Source: Pterobdella sp. o SKG-2022
Taxonomy: Eukaryota; Annelida; Clitellata; Hirudinida; Piscicolidae
Assembly: GCA_964035795.1 (NCBI GenBank)
Contig: OZ038320.1
Coordinates: 15,442,381-15,506,380, forward strand
Reading direction: 5' to 3'
Length of the DNA stretch: 64,000 nt
Part shown: positions 1-12,299 of the stretch, in pieces
Position numbering within the stretch: position 1 is the first letter of the stretch
Layout: each line of letters opens with the position of its first letter
Notes under the pieces: generated by a model
Databases searched by the model: none
Told to the model about the DNA's origin: nothing
What the model saw: only the letters and a program-made list of their open reading frames with translations
Program-made: the position numbers and the translations under genes

Positions 1-252
1 CCAACATCAATAACATAAACAACTCAATTACCAATTTTTTCACTCATCTCACGAACCTCTCCAACTCAATAATTGCAGTTGACTTCAATGCTCACTTTCA
101 ATCATGGCACTCTCCCTTCATAGACCATAAAGGCCATTCATAACTTTTATCATACTCAATTCAAATCACATAATCATCAACCGAAATACGGCCCATCCGA
201 CTACCGTTCAACTCAAACCAACAACCCACTTCCCCTGACATCATAACAGCGA
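1..252 (+). mobile_element. LINE family F, endonuclease domain left part
   Basis: The + strand reads IIAVDFNAHFQSWHSP then DHKGH, the GDFNAH region of an APE-type endonuclease with the catalytic Asp/Asn context, then a stretch ending PTTHFP. The domain resumes at 1824 with DTSISANLIWETLEAL and NFNHLTIL (the SDH region, mutated to NFNH). The intervening 1.57 kb is another element. It has stop codons and is not functional. Confidence 0.7.
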
Positions 253-1823
253 CTTTAGTGTCGGAGGCATCCAAAGTATACCAATGGGCCTCTGACAACC
301 ACCTTACCCTCAACACGGTGAAGTCAGAAGTCGTTTTTTCTCCATGGATGCTGCTGAATCCTCTTGGAGTCCAAAGATCACTGTAGGGGGGTAGAGATTC
401 AAGACGAACCCCACCCCTACATTCTTGGGAGTTCGATATTATCGCCGTTTTACGTTCAACGATCACGTCCGGCATTCGGTACTTCTTGGGGAAGGTGGCC
501 TTTGGAGATTTGGACGATCTACATAGCCACGCTTTGATCACTCGCAAAATACGCAGTCCCTGCCTTGGCGTCTTGGGCTTCCAAAACCACCATCCAAAAA
601 TTAGAGGGCACAATCGGACGCGGCTCAAACAATTACGGGCCAACTCCGATCTACTCCCACTGACATTGTCCTCCATGAAGCTCAGCTCCCAACACTATCT
701 TCCCGACTTCAGCTGGCCTGTCTTAGGAAAGCTGATGATTGGTTCCATCTTCCCCCCAACGACGACGGAAGAGTGCTACTGCAAACGCACTGTCTAAAAC
801 GCTTCAAAAGAGATGATTGAAGGAGCACTACCACCCCAATTTTATCCTCTCTTAGCTTTACACCAACGGACGCGGAACATATACATATTTCTAATATTCC
901 GTGGCCACTATCCTCTCAGTCACCTATCCGCTTAGCCCCCATTCCTAAGTCCGCATTCCTTATCCAACAACTCGCCTCTGCAGAGGAGACAATTGCGACT
1001 GAGGGCCCAACCGACCTGCAAATCTTCACTGATGGATCCACCCTAAACGGTACGGAGAATGGAGGAGCTGAAGTGGTCGTCTTTAGAAGAAACACACTGA
1101 TCCACTTCTGGCACGCGCCTACTGGGACCTTTAGCAGCTCTTTTCAGACCGAGAAGACATCTCTGATCACTGCCATTTCTTGGCTCGAACAGAATGACGA
1201 CTGGTTTTCAGCCTCCATCATCACAGACTTCAAGTCACTTCTACAAGCCCTCTATAACCTCAATATCACCGACCCATCTCTCACGTTCCTCAACACTTCA
1301 ATTGTGGCCTTCTATCTAACTAAGAGCATCCGGTTGATCAGAGTTCCGGGCAACGAACTAGCGGACGAGCAGGACAAACTAGGGCTCTACCCTCCCCCAA
1401 CCTACCGCCCCACTGGATCCACAAACCCGGTTTGCCATTATTCGCAGAAGCTGCAAACTTCCTCCATCTACTCACCCCCGCCTCATTTCTATCACCGTTT
1501 CCCGTCTCAACCTGAAAGAAGAGTCTCAAATGTCAAAGAAAGACCTTGTCGATCTCATCCGATTCCGGTTCGGTCACCATCTCGCCCTCCGAAGATGGCA
1601 ACATCTGATGGGTAAAAGTGAAGGTGATAAGTGTCGTCTCTGCGGAGAAGAAGAAAAATCGACCGAGCATCTATGACTGCGGTGTCCTACATTCCAGTCT
1701 GCCCGTTACCACCACCAATTGGGTATCTTTTTCGGAGAACTAAAGAGCCTCCTACAAGTGAGTCTAGCGCTTCTGAGAACCATCTTCAGGTTCCTTGAGT
1801 GACAAAAAAAAACTAAAACAAAC
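253..1823 (+). mobile_element. LINE family G, 5'-truncated, RT C-terminus plus RNase H, inserted into F
   Basis: The + strand carries the RT thumb (VYQWASDNHLTLNTVKSE near 275-330, then FLGVRYYRRFTF), a connector, and an RNase H domain from about 1015 (IFTDGSTLNGT, catalytic Asp; EKTSLITAISWL; ITDFKSLLQAL; RVPGNELADE near 1345-1370). It ends in a zinc-knuckle-like CRLCGEEEKSTEHL at about 1630-1675 and an A-rich tail at 1801-1823. RNase H with this tail is typical of Jockey/R1-like LINEs. The frame is broken several times. Imperfect repeats of AACAGC-GAC flank it (245-253 and 1824-1833). Confidence 0.7.
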
Positions 1824-2403
1824 AACAGCAGACACTTCAATATCAGCCAACCTCATCTGGGAAACACTTGAAGCCTTAAACTTCAACCATCTTACCATCC
1901 TCATCATATTCAAAAATAAATACAAAATACAAATAATTAAACCCCATAGAACCTTCACCAATTACAAAAAAGGCAACTGGTTTCAATACATTCAAGACAT
2001 TGAACACACTCAAAAACACACCCTTCACGAAGACCCCCACACAACAAATCACCTCATAACATATGCAATACTCCAAACCGCATAAAAATCCTCAAAGGCA
2101 CACTAAAACCGACCCACTCCCCACTTTCCGAGAACATCTCACTAATCTCAAAACAAAACCACACCAGAACCAACAATAGCAAAAACCCGGCATTACCCAC
2201 ACAATCAATAAACCACACATCTCACCCAACTACATAAAAAGCAAAAATGGGAAGAGCACTTGAAAGCTGACTGGGATCACAAGAAAAAATCTCACGTCTT
2301 ATGGAACACAACAAAGACTCTCAACCCTAAAAAAAACATCATCCCCACCGACACAACCATCACTCAGCAGCCTTCAATGACAAAAAAAAGCCAACATACT
2401 ATT
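1824..2403 (+). mobile_element. LINE family F, end of endonuclease and EN-RT linker
   Basis: It begins TTADTSISANLIWETLEAL and NFNHLTILIIFKNKYKIQ, then HRTFTNYKKGNWFQYIQD, a typical endonuclease end and linker of the F-type element. Downstream there is KQKWEEHLKADWDHKK, then TLNPKKNIIPTDTTIT, also the linker. It is cut off near 2400, where antisense D sequence begins. Several frameshifts and stops. Confidence 0.65.
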
Positions 2404-3285
2404 TTGATTTTCAGTAGAATCTAGATGCTTTTTGACAATTACAGTTGGTCCACTGACCTTGCCATTCTTTATGATCCCTATTGCTATTATCCGCATATGT
2501 CCCATTTTCATCATCATCATTTTATTATAGTCAGCATCTTTCCGTTTTCCAAGGGGTCACTGACTTCTTTCCATGACCTAACCCTCTCCATTTCACCCTG
2601 TCATAGACATCTTCGAGACCTACGTCAAGCCTTCGACAAAGGTTTTCCATCATACCTTTCCAAGCTAACCTTGGCCTTCCCTTTCCTCTACTACCTTCAA
2701 CCTCAAACCTCCATGCCTGCTCAACCCAATCTTCATCCCTTTTCCTAACCATTTTCATATAGAAATCATGGTATTTCCATCTTTTTGATCAATCAATTGA
2801 ATTCATTTTTTATTTAATTTCTTATCAATGGCATAACTTTATTGAAGTGCGCCTGAAGTATATTGTAAAATCTTCTCTTACATTGCATTTGGTAAACTTT
2901 TACCAATCTTCTCAACCTTTTCTCCAACAAACTTTCCACCACTTTCATACTATGATCTAAAAGCTTCTTATAAATGGGAACAACTTTACTCGTTTTCCAG
3001 TCATGAGGCATATCTTTTCCATCGAGGATTTCATTTGCTATTTGCATTATAACTTGCTTAGCATGTGGAGAAGCAGCTAGGTGCTCTTTGACAATTCCAG
3101 TTGGTCCACTGGCTTCGTCATTTTTATGATCCCTGGTGCTCTCTCCACTTCGTTCATAGCAAATGGTTCCATGGGATCTTCAACCACTTCTACATTCACC
3201 ATTCCATCCCACGGATTCTCTTCATTCATGATGACCTCCATGTGCTCCTTCCACACTTCATCTGAGCTATTGTTTAGAAATTAGG
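2404..3285 (-). mobile_element. LINE family D fragments, antisense, rearranged
   Basis: On the minus strand 3285 to 2815 reads as EN-RT linker and RT start (WKEHMEVIMNEENPWDG, then DGKDMPHDWKTSKVVPIYK). From 2758 to 2500 it reads as the C-terminal end (WRFEVEGSRGKGRPRLAW, then RLDVGLEDVYDRVKWRG and TPWKTERC) followed by a GAT-rich tail. From 2475 to 2404 a second linker piece repeats 3135-3075 with mismatches. The RT core is missing. These are at least two D copies joined by deletion or insertion. Confidence 0.6.
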
Positions 3286-4810
3286 ACTTCGATGCTACCG
3301 AGATTTGCCATCTCAAGTATTTCGGTGTCGCTGATGTGCGTCTGCCATTTTATGCCCAGAATCTTACGCAGACACTGTTGGTGAAAACTCTCAAGTTGTT
3401 TCAGGTGCCTGCTATATGGGGTCCAAGTTTCACTAGCATAAAGAAGGACTGTTAGAACACACGCATTGTAAACTTTAACTGTCGACTCCAGAGACGCTTA
3501 TGCAAGCTGCCACATGCGTGGCTGGCTTTGCTTATTCTTAAGTACACCTCATCATCAATGGAGTTACTGCAATTGAGAATACTTCTAAGATATATAAACT
3601 TTGGAACGACTGCCAGATTTTATCCGTAGACATAGATTGATGGCTCTACATATGATTTTCCAGGAGTTGGTTGGTACATCAACACAGTTTTCTACGAACT
3701 GATAGTCAACCCCAAAGCAGTGCACGCAGCTTCAAAATCCATCAGGTGCTGCATTTCCATTTCGGTGTGAGTCAGCACATTACAGTCGTCTGCATAAAGC
3801 AATTCACGTATCACGCTCATCATTGTTTTGGTTCTGGCGGTGAAGCATTTGATGTTAAAAAGCTTACCAGTGGTTTGATTGTAAATGTAAACACCTTCGC
3901 TACTGTCCTTTAAAGCTGATTGAAACACCATAAAAAAAAAGCTCAAATAGTGTTGGAGCTAGTGTATCTCTGTCTGACACCGTTTTCTACAGTGAAAGGT
4001 TCTGCAAATTTGCCCCCGATATTCAGCGTAGTTTTCATGTCGTGGTGAAAAGTTTTAAGATAAAAATCAACTTCTCTTGACAGCCTTACTTTCCAAGATT
4101 CAATCAGAGCTTCACGGTTTCCTGTGTCAAAAGCCTTAGTGAAGTCAATGAACACTTGAAAAAGATCTTTGCACTGTTCTTGACATTTTTCTTGCAGTTG
4201 TCTGATTGTAAATATCATATCAACTGTCCCTCGACCACTTCTAAACCCACACTGGAATTCTGGCAAAACATTATCGGCAATGTGAAGATTAATTCTTCTG
4301 AAAATAATGCGACTAAGAATTTTAACTACAACTGATAAAAATGAGATTCCTCGGTAGTTACTGCAATCGTTTTTAAGATCCTTTCCTTTATAAAGCACAA
4401 CTAACAAAGAGTCTCCAATCTTCAGGAATAGTCTCAGTTATCCAAGCTGTTTATAATAGAGTAGTAAGACGCTCCATCAACACTGGACCATCACAATGAA
4501 AGAATTTTGCAAGAAGGCCGTTCATACCAGAAGACGTACCAGAGTTTAGTTGTTGAACTGCCTCTTCCACTTCCTGTGCTGTAATTTTATCACCCAAAGC
4601 GTCTTTAACTGGTTTAGTTGGAATGGATTCCACTAATTCTGAATTGAATGCTGAAGGTTTGTTTAAAAGATCGTCAAAGTGTTTTTTTTCCATTTGTTTA
4701 GAATGCCGAATGGGTCGCGAATGAGATGCTTATTATCTTTGCTTCTCAAAGGTGTGGTAGAAAAACTAAAAGGACCATAAACATGGTGCAGTAGACTGTA
4801 AAATACTTGT
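3286..4810 (-). mobile_element. LINE family E, reverse transcriptase and C-terminal part, antisense
   Basis: Reading right to left: linker LRSKDNKHLIRDPFGILNKW, then ITAQEVEEAVQQLNSG (RT motif 0), VLYKGKDLKNDCSNYRGIS (motif 1), ECGF-type FQCGFRSGRGTVDMIF, FIDFTKAFDTGNREAL (RT A motif), a degenerate B motif GVRQRYTSS, ELLYADDCNVL (YADD catalytic motif at about 3785-3815) and the C-terminal CLRKILGIKWQTHISDTE near 3300-3370. A stop and a frameshift separate the B and C motifs. It is continuous with the endonuclease piece at 5551-6300, split by F. Confidence 0.8.
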
Positions 4811-5550
4811 GTTTTTTTTTTACCCCGAACACCCTAGTCTTGTTGGCTGCACCTCATGTCCCCATCAAGACCGTCCAATGGTCGAGAAACTTAGCCGCTC
4901 TCACGGGGTCGGGGCCCAGTGTGGTACTTATTTTGGGGCAGGTGAAGAGGTGAAGGGTGTCGTGAAGGTGTGTTTGGCAGAGTAGGCATAATGGTGAAGA
5001 ATGAGATGAAAGTGAGATTTTATTGAGGTATGAGAGGATGAAAGGTGATTTGTTTGATCTGAATTGGGCGAGAGTGCGACGAGTGTGGTGGTCTAGGATG
5101 GTTTCTGCTTCATGAATGGGTGGAGGCTGCTTGCTGAGGATTTTATTGTGAGTGGATGATATGTAGTCATGTACTATTTTTGTGTGTATTGTTTTCATAT
5201 TTGTGTGTGAGAGGTGGTCTGGGAGGAAAGTATGTTTAGAGTGTAATTGATGTTGTTGTTGAATGTGGATTGTTTTTTGTATCTGGCGTGGGCTTCTTGT
5301 GTGGTGAGTTGGTGTAGAGGATGAGTGGGGTGGGAGACTTTTTGTATGAGTTGTGATGCGTGAAGTTTGAGATGGTTTTGGAGTGGGAGGATTTTGGTCT
5401 CTGAGTAGAGGTGTTGAGTTTTGGTGTCTAGGGTGCAGCCAGTGATTGTTCTCAAGGCTGCGTTTTGGATTTTTTGGGGGTTGTTGAGGGAGGTGGATGA
5501 GATGATGGGTGACTAGATGGTGTTGGCATATTCGATGATGGGAAGGAGTA
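4811..5550 (-). mobile_element. LINE family F 3' end, antisense, inserted in E
   Basis: The minus strand carries the F C-terminus: RRTLAQFRSNKSPFILSYLN, CLLCQTHLHDTLHLFTCPKI (zinc-knuckle-like) and DPVRAAKFLDHWTV, then the shared 3' terminus (agactagggtgttcggggt) and a poly-A run at 4811-4822. The same 3' end appears at 37625-37680 and 50604-50739. The reading frame over about 700 bp is still largely open, so this is one of the younger pieces. Confidence 0.8.
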
Positions 5551-6300
5551 ATGTTTTCTAGATAAGAAAGAAGACAGGTTTTAACTGCAAAAGCCACACC
5601 AGATTCTTTTTTACTTCCATGTGGCTTACCTTTCCAAAAGAAAGTGTAACCTCCGTCTGAAACATTTCTAATGTTTTCTAGCTAAGAAAGAAGACAGGTT
5701 TTAACTGCAAAAGCCACACCAGATTCTTTTTTACTTCCATGTGGCTTACCTTTCCAAAAGAAAGTGTAACCTCCGTCTGAAACATTTCCTTCATCTGTCA
5801 GTCGAGTTTCAGATAATGCTACGATTTCTAAGCCATAGTGTTGAAGCTCCCTAGAGATTAAAGCAGTGCATCTTTCAAGAAGTTTACTCGATGCTGGCAA
5901 ATCTGAAAGAGTACGAACATTCCAACAGCCAATCAACATGTTTTTTATTCTTTTCACAGAAGCTGGATTACGACCGAGCCCAGGCTGCGATACTCTGGGA
6001 CATTTGCTTGGCCAGACAATGGAACTTACACAGTCTCCAGAGCCCTTATTGCCATTGATGTAATTATCATTTTGACTCATCATAAAGAAAAATGTGCCGT
6101 TTAAGGCTACAGCCAGCAATAACACACGCTCACAAAGCAATGTCTGTGCTTGATGCTTTTTATAGTGAGGAAAGGCTTCGCACTCAACCAATCCCACTTA
6201 CTCCGCACAGTTGTATTTGTCCAAAAAGAAAAACAAGTTAACATCATTGGATACAAAAGTGCCGCAGGTTTTATTTTGAAGTTGACCTTTTCTAGATACA
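5551..6300 (-). mobile_element. LINE family E 5' part: leader and endonuclease start, antisense, with 119-bp tandem duplication
   Basis: On the minus strand from about 6200 an open frame runs through CVSSIVWPSKCPRVSQPG to MLIGCWNVRTLSDLPASSK (about 5940), HYGLEIVALSETRLTDEG (endonuclease E motif) and GGYTFFWKGKPHGSKK, GVAFAVKTCLLS. The last about 119 bp (5671-5789) are repeated at 5551-5669 with one visible mismatch. The rest of the endonuclease is missing where F sits. Confidence 0.75.
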
Positions 6301-6959
6301 TGATTTGACAAAACCTAACGGGCGTATCTCTCCGGATTTATCTGTAGGGGCTTACTCCCTTAGCATTTGTCTTTACCCTAGCCTTTTACAATGCAGTAAC
6401 CACATTCATATATATATATATGTGTGTGTAAAGAACATACATGTATATAGAGCCAAATACATTAATAAAAATACAGTGTAACATGAATATCAGAAAAAAA
6501 CAAAGAAATAATTTAATAGCATGAGATATTGACTGAGAGTATGATAGAAAATAATAATAACTTGATAATAAAATGTCACTATTGAGGTAAATTAGTTTAA
6601 TGTTATAAAATTTGGCAAAATGTGCAAGAAATAACTTAACAATCTTTCTTACATTAACAAAGATAGAACTTTTGATATAAAATACCATCTAGAATTAGCC
6701 ATTATTCAATTTGTTTGAATACAGGTCGACTTCCTGAATGTGAGAGAAGGAAGGCAAGGCAGAATGAATGATAGATCAACAGTCCCCAATTCTCATTTTC
6801 ACACCCAGAGTGATGGCGTATATATCCTTAGGTACTAATACATATTTTGTAGCTCCATGAGCTTTGGACCTAATCAACTATATCATTTGTATAGCTTGTT
6901 TTTACCTTGCTAAGAGTAGAGCATTTTCGATAGATTTCAAATTCCGTCATTATTCTCAG
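6301..6959. other. AT-rich stretch without recognised genes
   Basis: It contains a short (AT)n/(GT)n microsatellite at about 6410-6428. Nothing else is recognised on either strand. It lies between LINE E and LINE D inside the intron upstream of KH1. Confidence 0.5.
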
Positions 6960-8385
6960 GATTATTGACTTTTTTCCAAGATCTAACCCTCTCTCCATTT
7001 CAACCTATCATAGGCATCTTCAAGATCTAAGCAAAACCTACGACAAAGGTTTTCCATCATATTTTTCCAAACTAACCTTGACCATCCCCATCCTCTACTG
7101 CCTTCCACCTCAAACCTCCACGCCTCTTTCCTTACAACATGACCCAGCCATCTCAAACTCTCTTGCCTCACCACTTCAACAATCTTACTAACCAACCCTA
7201 ATCTTACCATCAACTTCTTTGTACTCATACCATCAGCTAGCTGCACACCACACATTCTTCCAAGCATCCGATTTTTTCTCTTCTCAAAATACTCTCTTCA
7301 ACGATCGCTACCACCCAAGTTTTTGAGCCATATGTTATGACAGGCCTCACACATGTACCATAAATTTTTCCTAATATTCCATGTGTATCTTTTACCTCAT
7401 AACATACAAGACTAATTGTTCAATGCCTTCCACCCCAGCCCTATCCTTCATGTAACAGCTAGCTCCTCCACCATTCATATTATCTCTAAATAATAATAAT
7501 TATTTACCCTTTCCACCTCACTCAAACAACTATTTGAAACCTTCTTACATTTCTCATTTGAACCATTTATAAAAAGTTGCATTTAAAATTTCATCCTACA
7601 AGACACTATCTTTACCCTAGCACACCGTGCATGAACCCACTTCTTACATGTCTTGCACCTCACACAATTGATTTCAGTCCTTTTGCCATACACACCTCAT
7701 GGATCAATATTAGCAATGACAACAACCCCAATATCACCACCACTCTCCATGACTTATCTCACCAAAATTGACCTTCAATCTTTTCCTTCCAAAAGCTGCT
7801 CTCCAACGGATGAAATGTGCTTCCAGTTTTTCCATAGTCTCTGCCATCAAAACTTAGTCATCTGCATGAAGCAGTTCATGCAAAGCACCTTTTCTTCCGT
7901 CTTCAGACCTTACATCTAGCACTATTAAAAACAAAAACGGTGAGAGAACCGATTCTTGATGGACACCTACACCAACATCAAACTCTTTCGAATGTCGCTC
8001 TTCAACCTTAACCCGCGTTTTTGTTCCTTTGTACATCGACATTACTGCTTGAACCAACTTTTTTGGGACCAACTTCTTTCTCATCGCCCACTCAATCACC
8101 TTCTTTGGCACTCGGTCGAAAGCCTTTTCCAAATCAACAAAACAGATAAAAAGCTTCCTATTCTTCTCAAGGTATTTTCCTGCATTCTCTTAAGTATAAA
8201 ATAAGCGTCCACTTTGCTTCTGTCTGGCATAAAACCAAATTGCATTTGGTCAACTTTCACTAACCTATTTAACCTCTTTTCCAACAACCTTTCCACTACT
8301 TTTATACCATGCTTTAAAATCTTTACAACTCGATAGCTATGACAGTCCATAACGCTATAAATAGTTTGCAACTAAGGGATAACAA
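6960..8385 (-). mobile_element. LINE family D, RT core to 3' end, antisense
   Basis: Minus strand: KVVERLLEKRLNRLVKVDQM then QFGFMPDRSKVDAYFILKRM (8300-8200), [19 protein letters not shown] (RT A motif, about 8130), GVGVHQESVLSPFLFLIVLD (B motif with Gly to Glu after Gln), ELLHADD (catalytic motif, Tyr replaced by His) at about 7854-7880. A degraded zinc-ribbon region follows at 7600-7720, then [20 protein letters not shown] and LRWLGHVVRKEAWRFEVEG (7270-7090). The C-terminus ends DAYDRLKWREG near 6985. Several stops. Confidence 0.75.
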
Positions 8386-8599
8386 TAAGATTAAATGAGT
8401 TTAAAAGACGAATGTTTATCCCAAAGAGAATTTAATGTCATTATACCATTATAAATATAATAATTAGTGGATAAACAAAGTGGCTATCGTACAACACATT
8501 TTATTTGCATTTCTATATTTATATTATCCCCACTAAAACTACCATATTATAATATATATAATATTGGTAGTAATAGTTTCTGACTACAACAGTGGGGTA
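8386..8599. other. AT-rich spacer
   Basis: No recognised feature; AT-rich with short TA runs (8540-8565). It separates antisense LINE D from sense LINE C. Confidence 0.4.
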
Positions 8600-11500
8600 T
8601 ATTGCTTATAAGGCGTTAGTATGTATTCAGAACATCAGTATTATATTATTGTTGTTCAGAGTACTTATGTCTTACAGCCTCGTGTAGAGGTTTTCTGCGG
8701 CAGGAAGAGCATCCGGTGGATAGAAATAAATATGCCCCAATTTTTATTTTTTTCCATGAAGTCTACAAACAAAGTCATGGCCCTCATTTCCGGGAAGTTC
8801 TTGAATGAACAGAGGGTGCTAAGAATGCCTCGACAGTATTATTACCCTTATTATTTCTTAAACGTGTGCTCAGCAAATGTTGCTACCCTCAAGGGTAAAT
8901 AGGTTGAGGTTAAGGAGATGATAGAGAGGAGAAAGGTAGGCATTTGCTGCATTTAGGAGGTGAGGTTCAGAGGTGGTGCAGGTATTTTGGAAATCATAAA
9001 CTATGGTGGAGTGGAGGTGAAGAAAGTTTAAATGGGGTTGGTGTGATTTTTAAAGAAAATTTGATAGATAAGATAATTCAAGTGGAAAGATGTGGGGATA
9101 GAATAATAAAATTAAAATTGGTGTTAGAAGGAATTATCTATAACTTCATATCGCATATGCCCCACAAGTCGGAAGACCTAGGGAAGAGAAAGAAAGGTTT
9201 TGGATTCACCTGAGTGAAGTGATGGAAAAAATTGCAGACGCTGAAGAGATTATCATAGGTGGAGATTTGAATGGTCATGTAGAAGACAAAAGAGGTGGTT
9301 TTGAAAGAGTGCTAGGTAAATATACTTATGGTCAAAGGAATGATGAAGGTTTGGATATTTTGGAATTTTGCCAAACTTGATTTAATGATAGCAAACTCTA
9401 TCTTCGCCAAACCAACTGATAAGCTTGTTACATTCAAAAGTGGAGATTCAAAGTCTCAAATCGATTATATTTTGACTAGAAGAGAACATATCTCTAAAAT
9501 AAAAGCCTGCTTTAATCATGCAGGAAAATAATGTATGTTCCAGCATAAATTACTAAGAACAAAAATAAAAGTAGAAAAAAAAATGAAAAAAAAGAGCGAA
9601 AGGAAAGCAGAATTTAAGTGTGGAAGTTAAAAGATGAGAAGTTGAAAATGGAATATAAAATGAAAATAAAAGGAAATTTCAGAAAAAAAAATATAGACTT
9701 AAAATATTTTCATGATAGGATCTTAACTGAAGCCAAAAATGTTTGTGGTGTAACAACAGGAAAAGTTGGAAATAGGAGAAGAAAAGACACTTGGTGGTGG
9801 AAGGATGAGGTGAAGTTGGTGATAACGAAGAAGAGAGATGCTTTCAATAGATGGCATAAGTTTAATCTAGACCAATATAAAAACGATTATATATATTCGA
9901 AAAAAGAAAGTTACAGTGGCCAAAATGAAAGCATTTAATAAGTGGAATGAAAACATTAAAAGCAAAAATGGAAGAAATGAAATGTTCAAAATTGCTAAGA
10001 ATATGAAAAGGGATAACAAGGATTTGCGAGGATCAAAGTATATTAAAAATGCTAATGGTGAACTAATAGTGAAGGATAATGAGGTGTTAGATAGATGGAG
10101 AAATTTCTTTGAAAAACTTCTTAATGAAATGTCATGCTATTATACCGACGAAGTTGTAAAGGTAGAAGGTCTCTTACCAAACGTTACAGTAGATGAGGTT
10201 TTAAGGGCGCTGAAGAAAATGAAAAATAACAAAACCGCTGGCCCTTCAAAGGTAACAAGCGACCTATAATAATGACGAAAGAAGTTGGTGTGAACCAACT
10301 GAGGAGAATTTTCAAAAATTATTCTTAATGAAAAATGTCCCAAGGAATGGGAAGATAGCGATACTGTGGTTGTGTACAAAGGTAAAAGTGATGCACTAGA
10401 TTGTGGTAATTATAGGGTCATTAGGCTTCTAGAGCACAGCATGAAAGTGTGGGAGAAGGTGCCAGAAGCCAGGTTGAGAGAAATTATTACCATTAATGAA
10501 AATCAACTCGGATTCAGTCCAGGCAAAAGCACAATAGATGAATTGTTTGTGCTGAGGCAATTGCAAGAAAAATATGGTGGCATGAAAAAGAAATTACATA
10601 ATATTTTTTTTGATTTAGAAAAAGCCTTTGATAGGGTGCCGAGAAGAGTGATAGAATGGGTCCTTAGAAGACAAAATGTGCCGGAAAGAATGGTTCAACT
10701 AATTATAGCATTATATGTGAACCCGAACTCAAGAGTGAAAACCTTTACTGGAACATCAAAGAAATTTGAAATAAAGGTTGGTGTTCACCAAGGGTCTGCT
10801 TTAAGCCCTTTGCTTTTCATTCTGGTAATGAAGGAAGCCACGAGAGAATGTAGAAAAGGTGCCCCTTGGGAATTGTTGTATGCGGACGATCTAGTGCTCA
10901 CGGCAGAATCAAAGGATGAATTGAAAAGTATGTTTATGAAATGGAGAGGTGCGATGGAGTGGCGAGGGTTAAAAATCAATATAAGGAAAACAAAATATAT
11001 GGTTAGTGGTAAAATAAGTGTTAATAAAGTAAACTGAGGTAGGTGGCCATGTGGTTGTTGTGGTAAAGGTGTATGTATTAATTCAATAAATGTAAAAAAT
11101 GGTGTCATAAGAGGTGTTCTGGTTTGAAAAATTTTATACTTAATATAAACTTCATATGTCCTAAATGTAACTGCTAAATTTTATAATACTAATAACTCTG
11201 AAAGCAGCTTCAAACTCGAAGATGGCGAGGTGGTAGAAGAGGTCGAATCTTTCAATTACTTAGGAAATTATTTTGATTGCGACAATGATATTGAGAGAAC
11301 AGTAATAGGATTGATGCGGCATGGTTAAGTTGGCGGAATATCTCAGATCTGCTACGGAACAACATGATTCCACTGAAATATCGATCAGGCATATACGATG
11401 CATGCATCAGACCTGTTTTATTATATGAGAGTGAGACGGGCTTTAAACCATAAATTGGTTGAAACGCTGGTAAGGAATGAAAATAGGATGCTGAGACGAC

Positions 11501-11850
11501 TGGTTGGCATGAAGTTTAGCGGGCAACGAGGTAATCAATTGGTGGAAATATGTAGTATACCACGACTGGAGACCAGACTAAGAAATCAAAGATTGAGGTG
11601 GTTTGGCCATATATTGAGGAAGCCAAAGGACAGCTTAACACTGAGGGTGTACAATATGAACCTTGAGGGGCGTTAACCAGTCGGTAGGCCAAAAAAGACC
11701 TGGAAGAAAAGCGTGGAAGAAGATTTAGAAATACTTGAGTTAGAAGAAAGTCAGGCTTTTGAAAGAGATTTATGGAAACTTGAAATTTCGTCAAACTCCT
11801 CTTGAAAAGGGAAAAATGACGTAAAGCGATGACGATGATGATATGAAAAA
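8600..11850 (+). mobile_element. LINE family C, near full length, sense, decayed
   Basis: The 5' UTR near 8690-8720 has a Cys-Gly rich 'ggcaggaagagcatccggtgg' type leader known from RTE/ERT-like LINEs. Then endonuclease: NVCSANVATLKGK (8860), GGDLNGHVEDKRGG (about 9262), SGDSKSQIDYILTRREH (9440-9490). Linker 9618-10130, KNNKTAGPSKV (10225), VYKGKSDALDCGNYRVI (10372), LGFSPGKSTIDELFVLRQLQ (10507), [17 protein letters not shown] (10610), VGVHQGSALSPLLFILVM (10776), [13 protein letters not shown] (10872-10910, intact YADD). A broken zinc ribbon (CGCCGKGVCIN, 11047), then RRLVGMKFSGQRGNQLVEI and LRWFGHILRKPKDSLTL (11595-11640). Frameshifts and stops separate the parts, but the RT block 10366-11037 is open. 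Confidence 0.85.
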
Positions 11851-12299
11851 TAATTAAGTCATTATTAAAAATTTTAATTAAATTATTGCAATTTGAACTA
11901 AAAAAATAACGAAACAATGAAATAAAACAATTTAAAGGAATGAAGTGAGATAAAATGAATTTCTTTAAAAAAAACTTATTAGTGAAAAAATAGACAGTTT
12001 ATTCTGATAGGAGCATTGTATCGGAAGTTCTAATGAACACACTGAGGAATTTTTTGTTGTGGCCTCTACGATGGTGTTTGTGTTGTTGTTTGGTGAAATG
12101 TTGCCAGCGGTTATTTCAATAGTTCCTTCTCAGGTTTCATCAAAAAAAAAAACAGAAAATTAGAAAAGTTTCATCAAAATCATAATATTATGTATAAATA
12201 CCTCAGAGTAAAAAAAGGAAGAGATGGATTTAGAAAGAGTCAAGTGTATGAAGAGGAAGAACGGTTTAGGATTTGGTAATCAAGAGAAAAAAAGAATAT
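11851..12299. other. Unassigned AT-rich stretch
   Basis: No domain is recognised on either strand. Only AT-rich low-complexity sequence and A runs are seen. Confidence 0.4.

Noticed and set aside
161..676. A 171-codon open frame on the minus strand
   Set aside because: It is the antisense of F endonuclease and G reverse transcriptase segments that are clearly readable on the + strand.
4854..5597. A 247-codon open frame on the minus strand as a single gene
   Set aside because: It is a chance fusion: the first residues are LINE E endonuclease, the rest LINE F C-terminus, joined at the insertion point.
10366..11037. A host gene with an open 223-codon reverse transcriptase-like frame
   Set aside because: It is the RT domain of LINE C, flanked by decayed endonuclease and C-terminal blocks of the same element.
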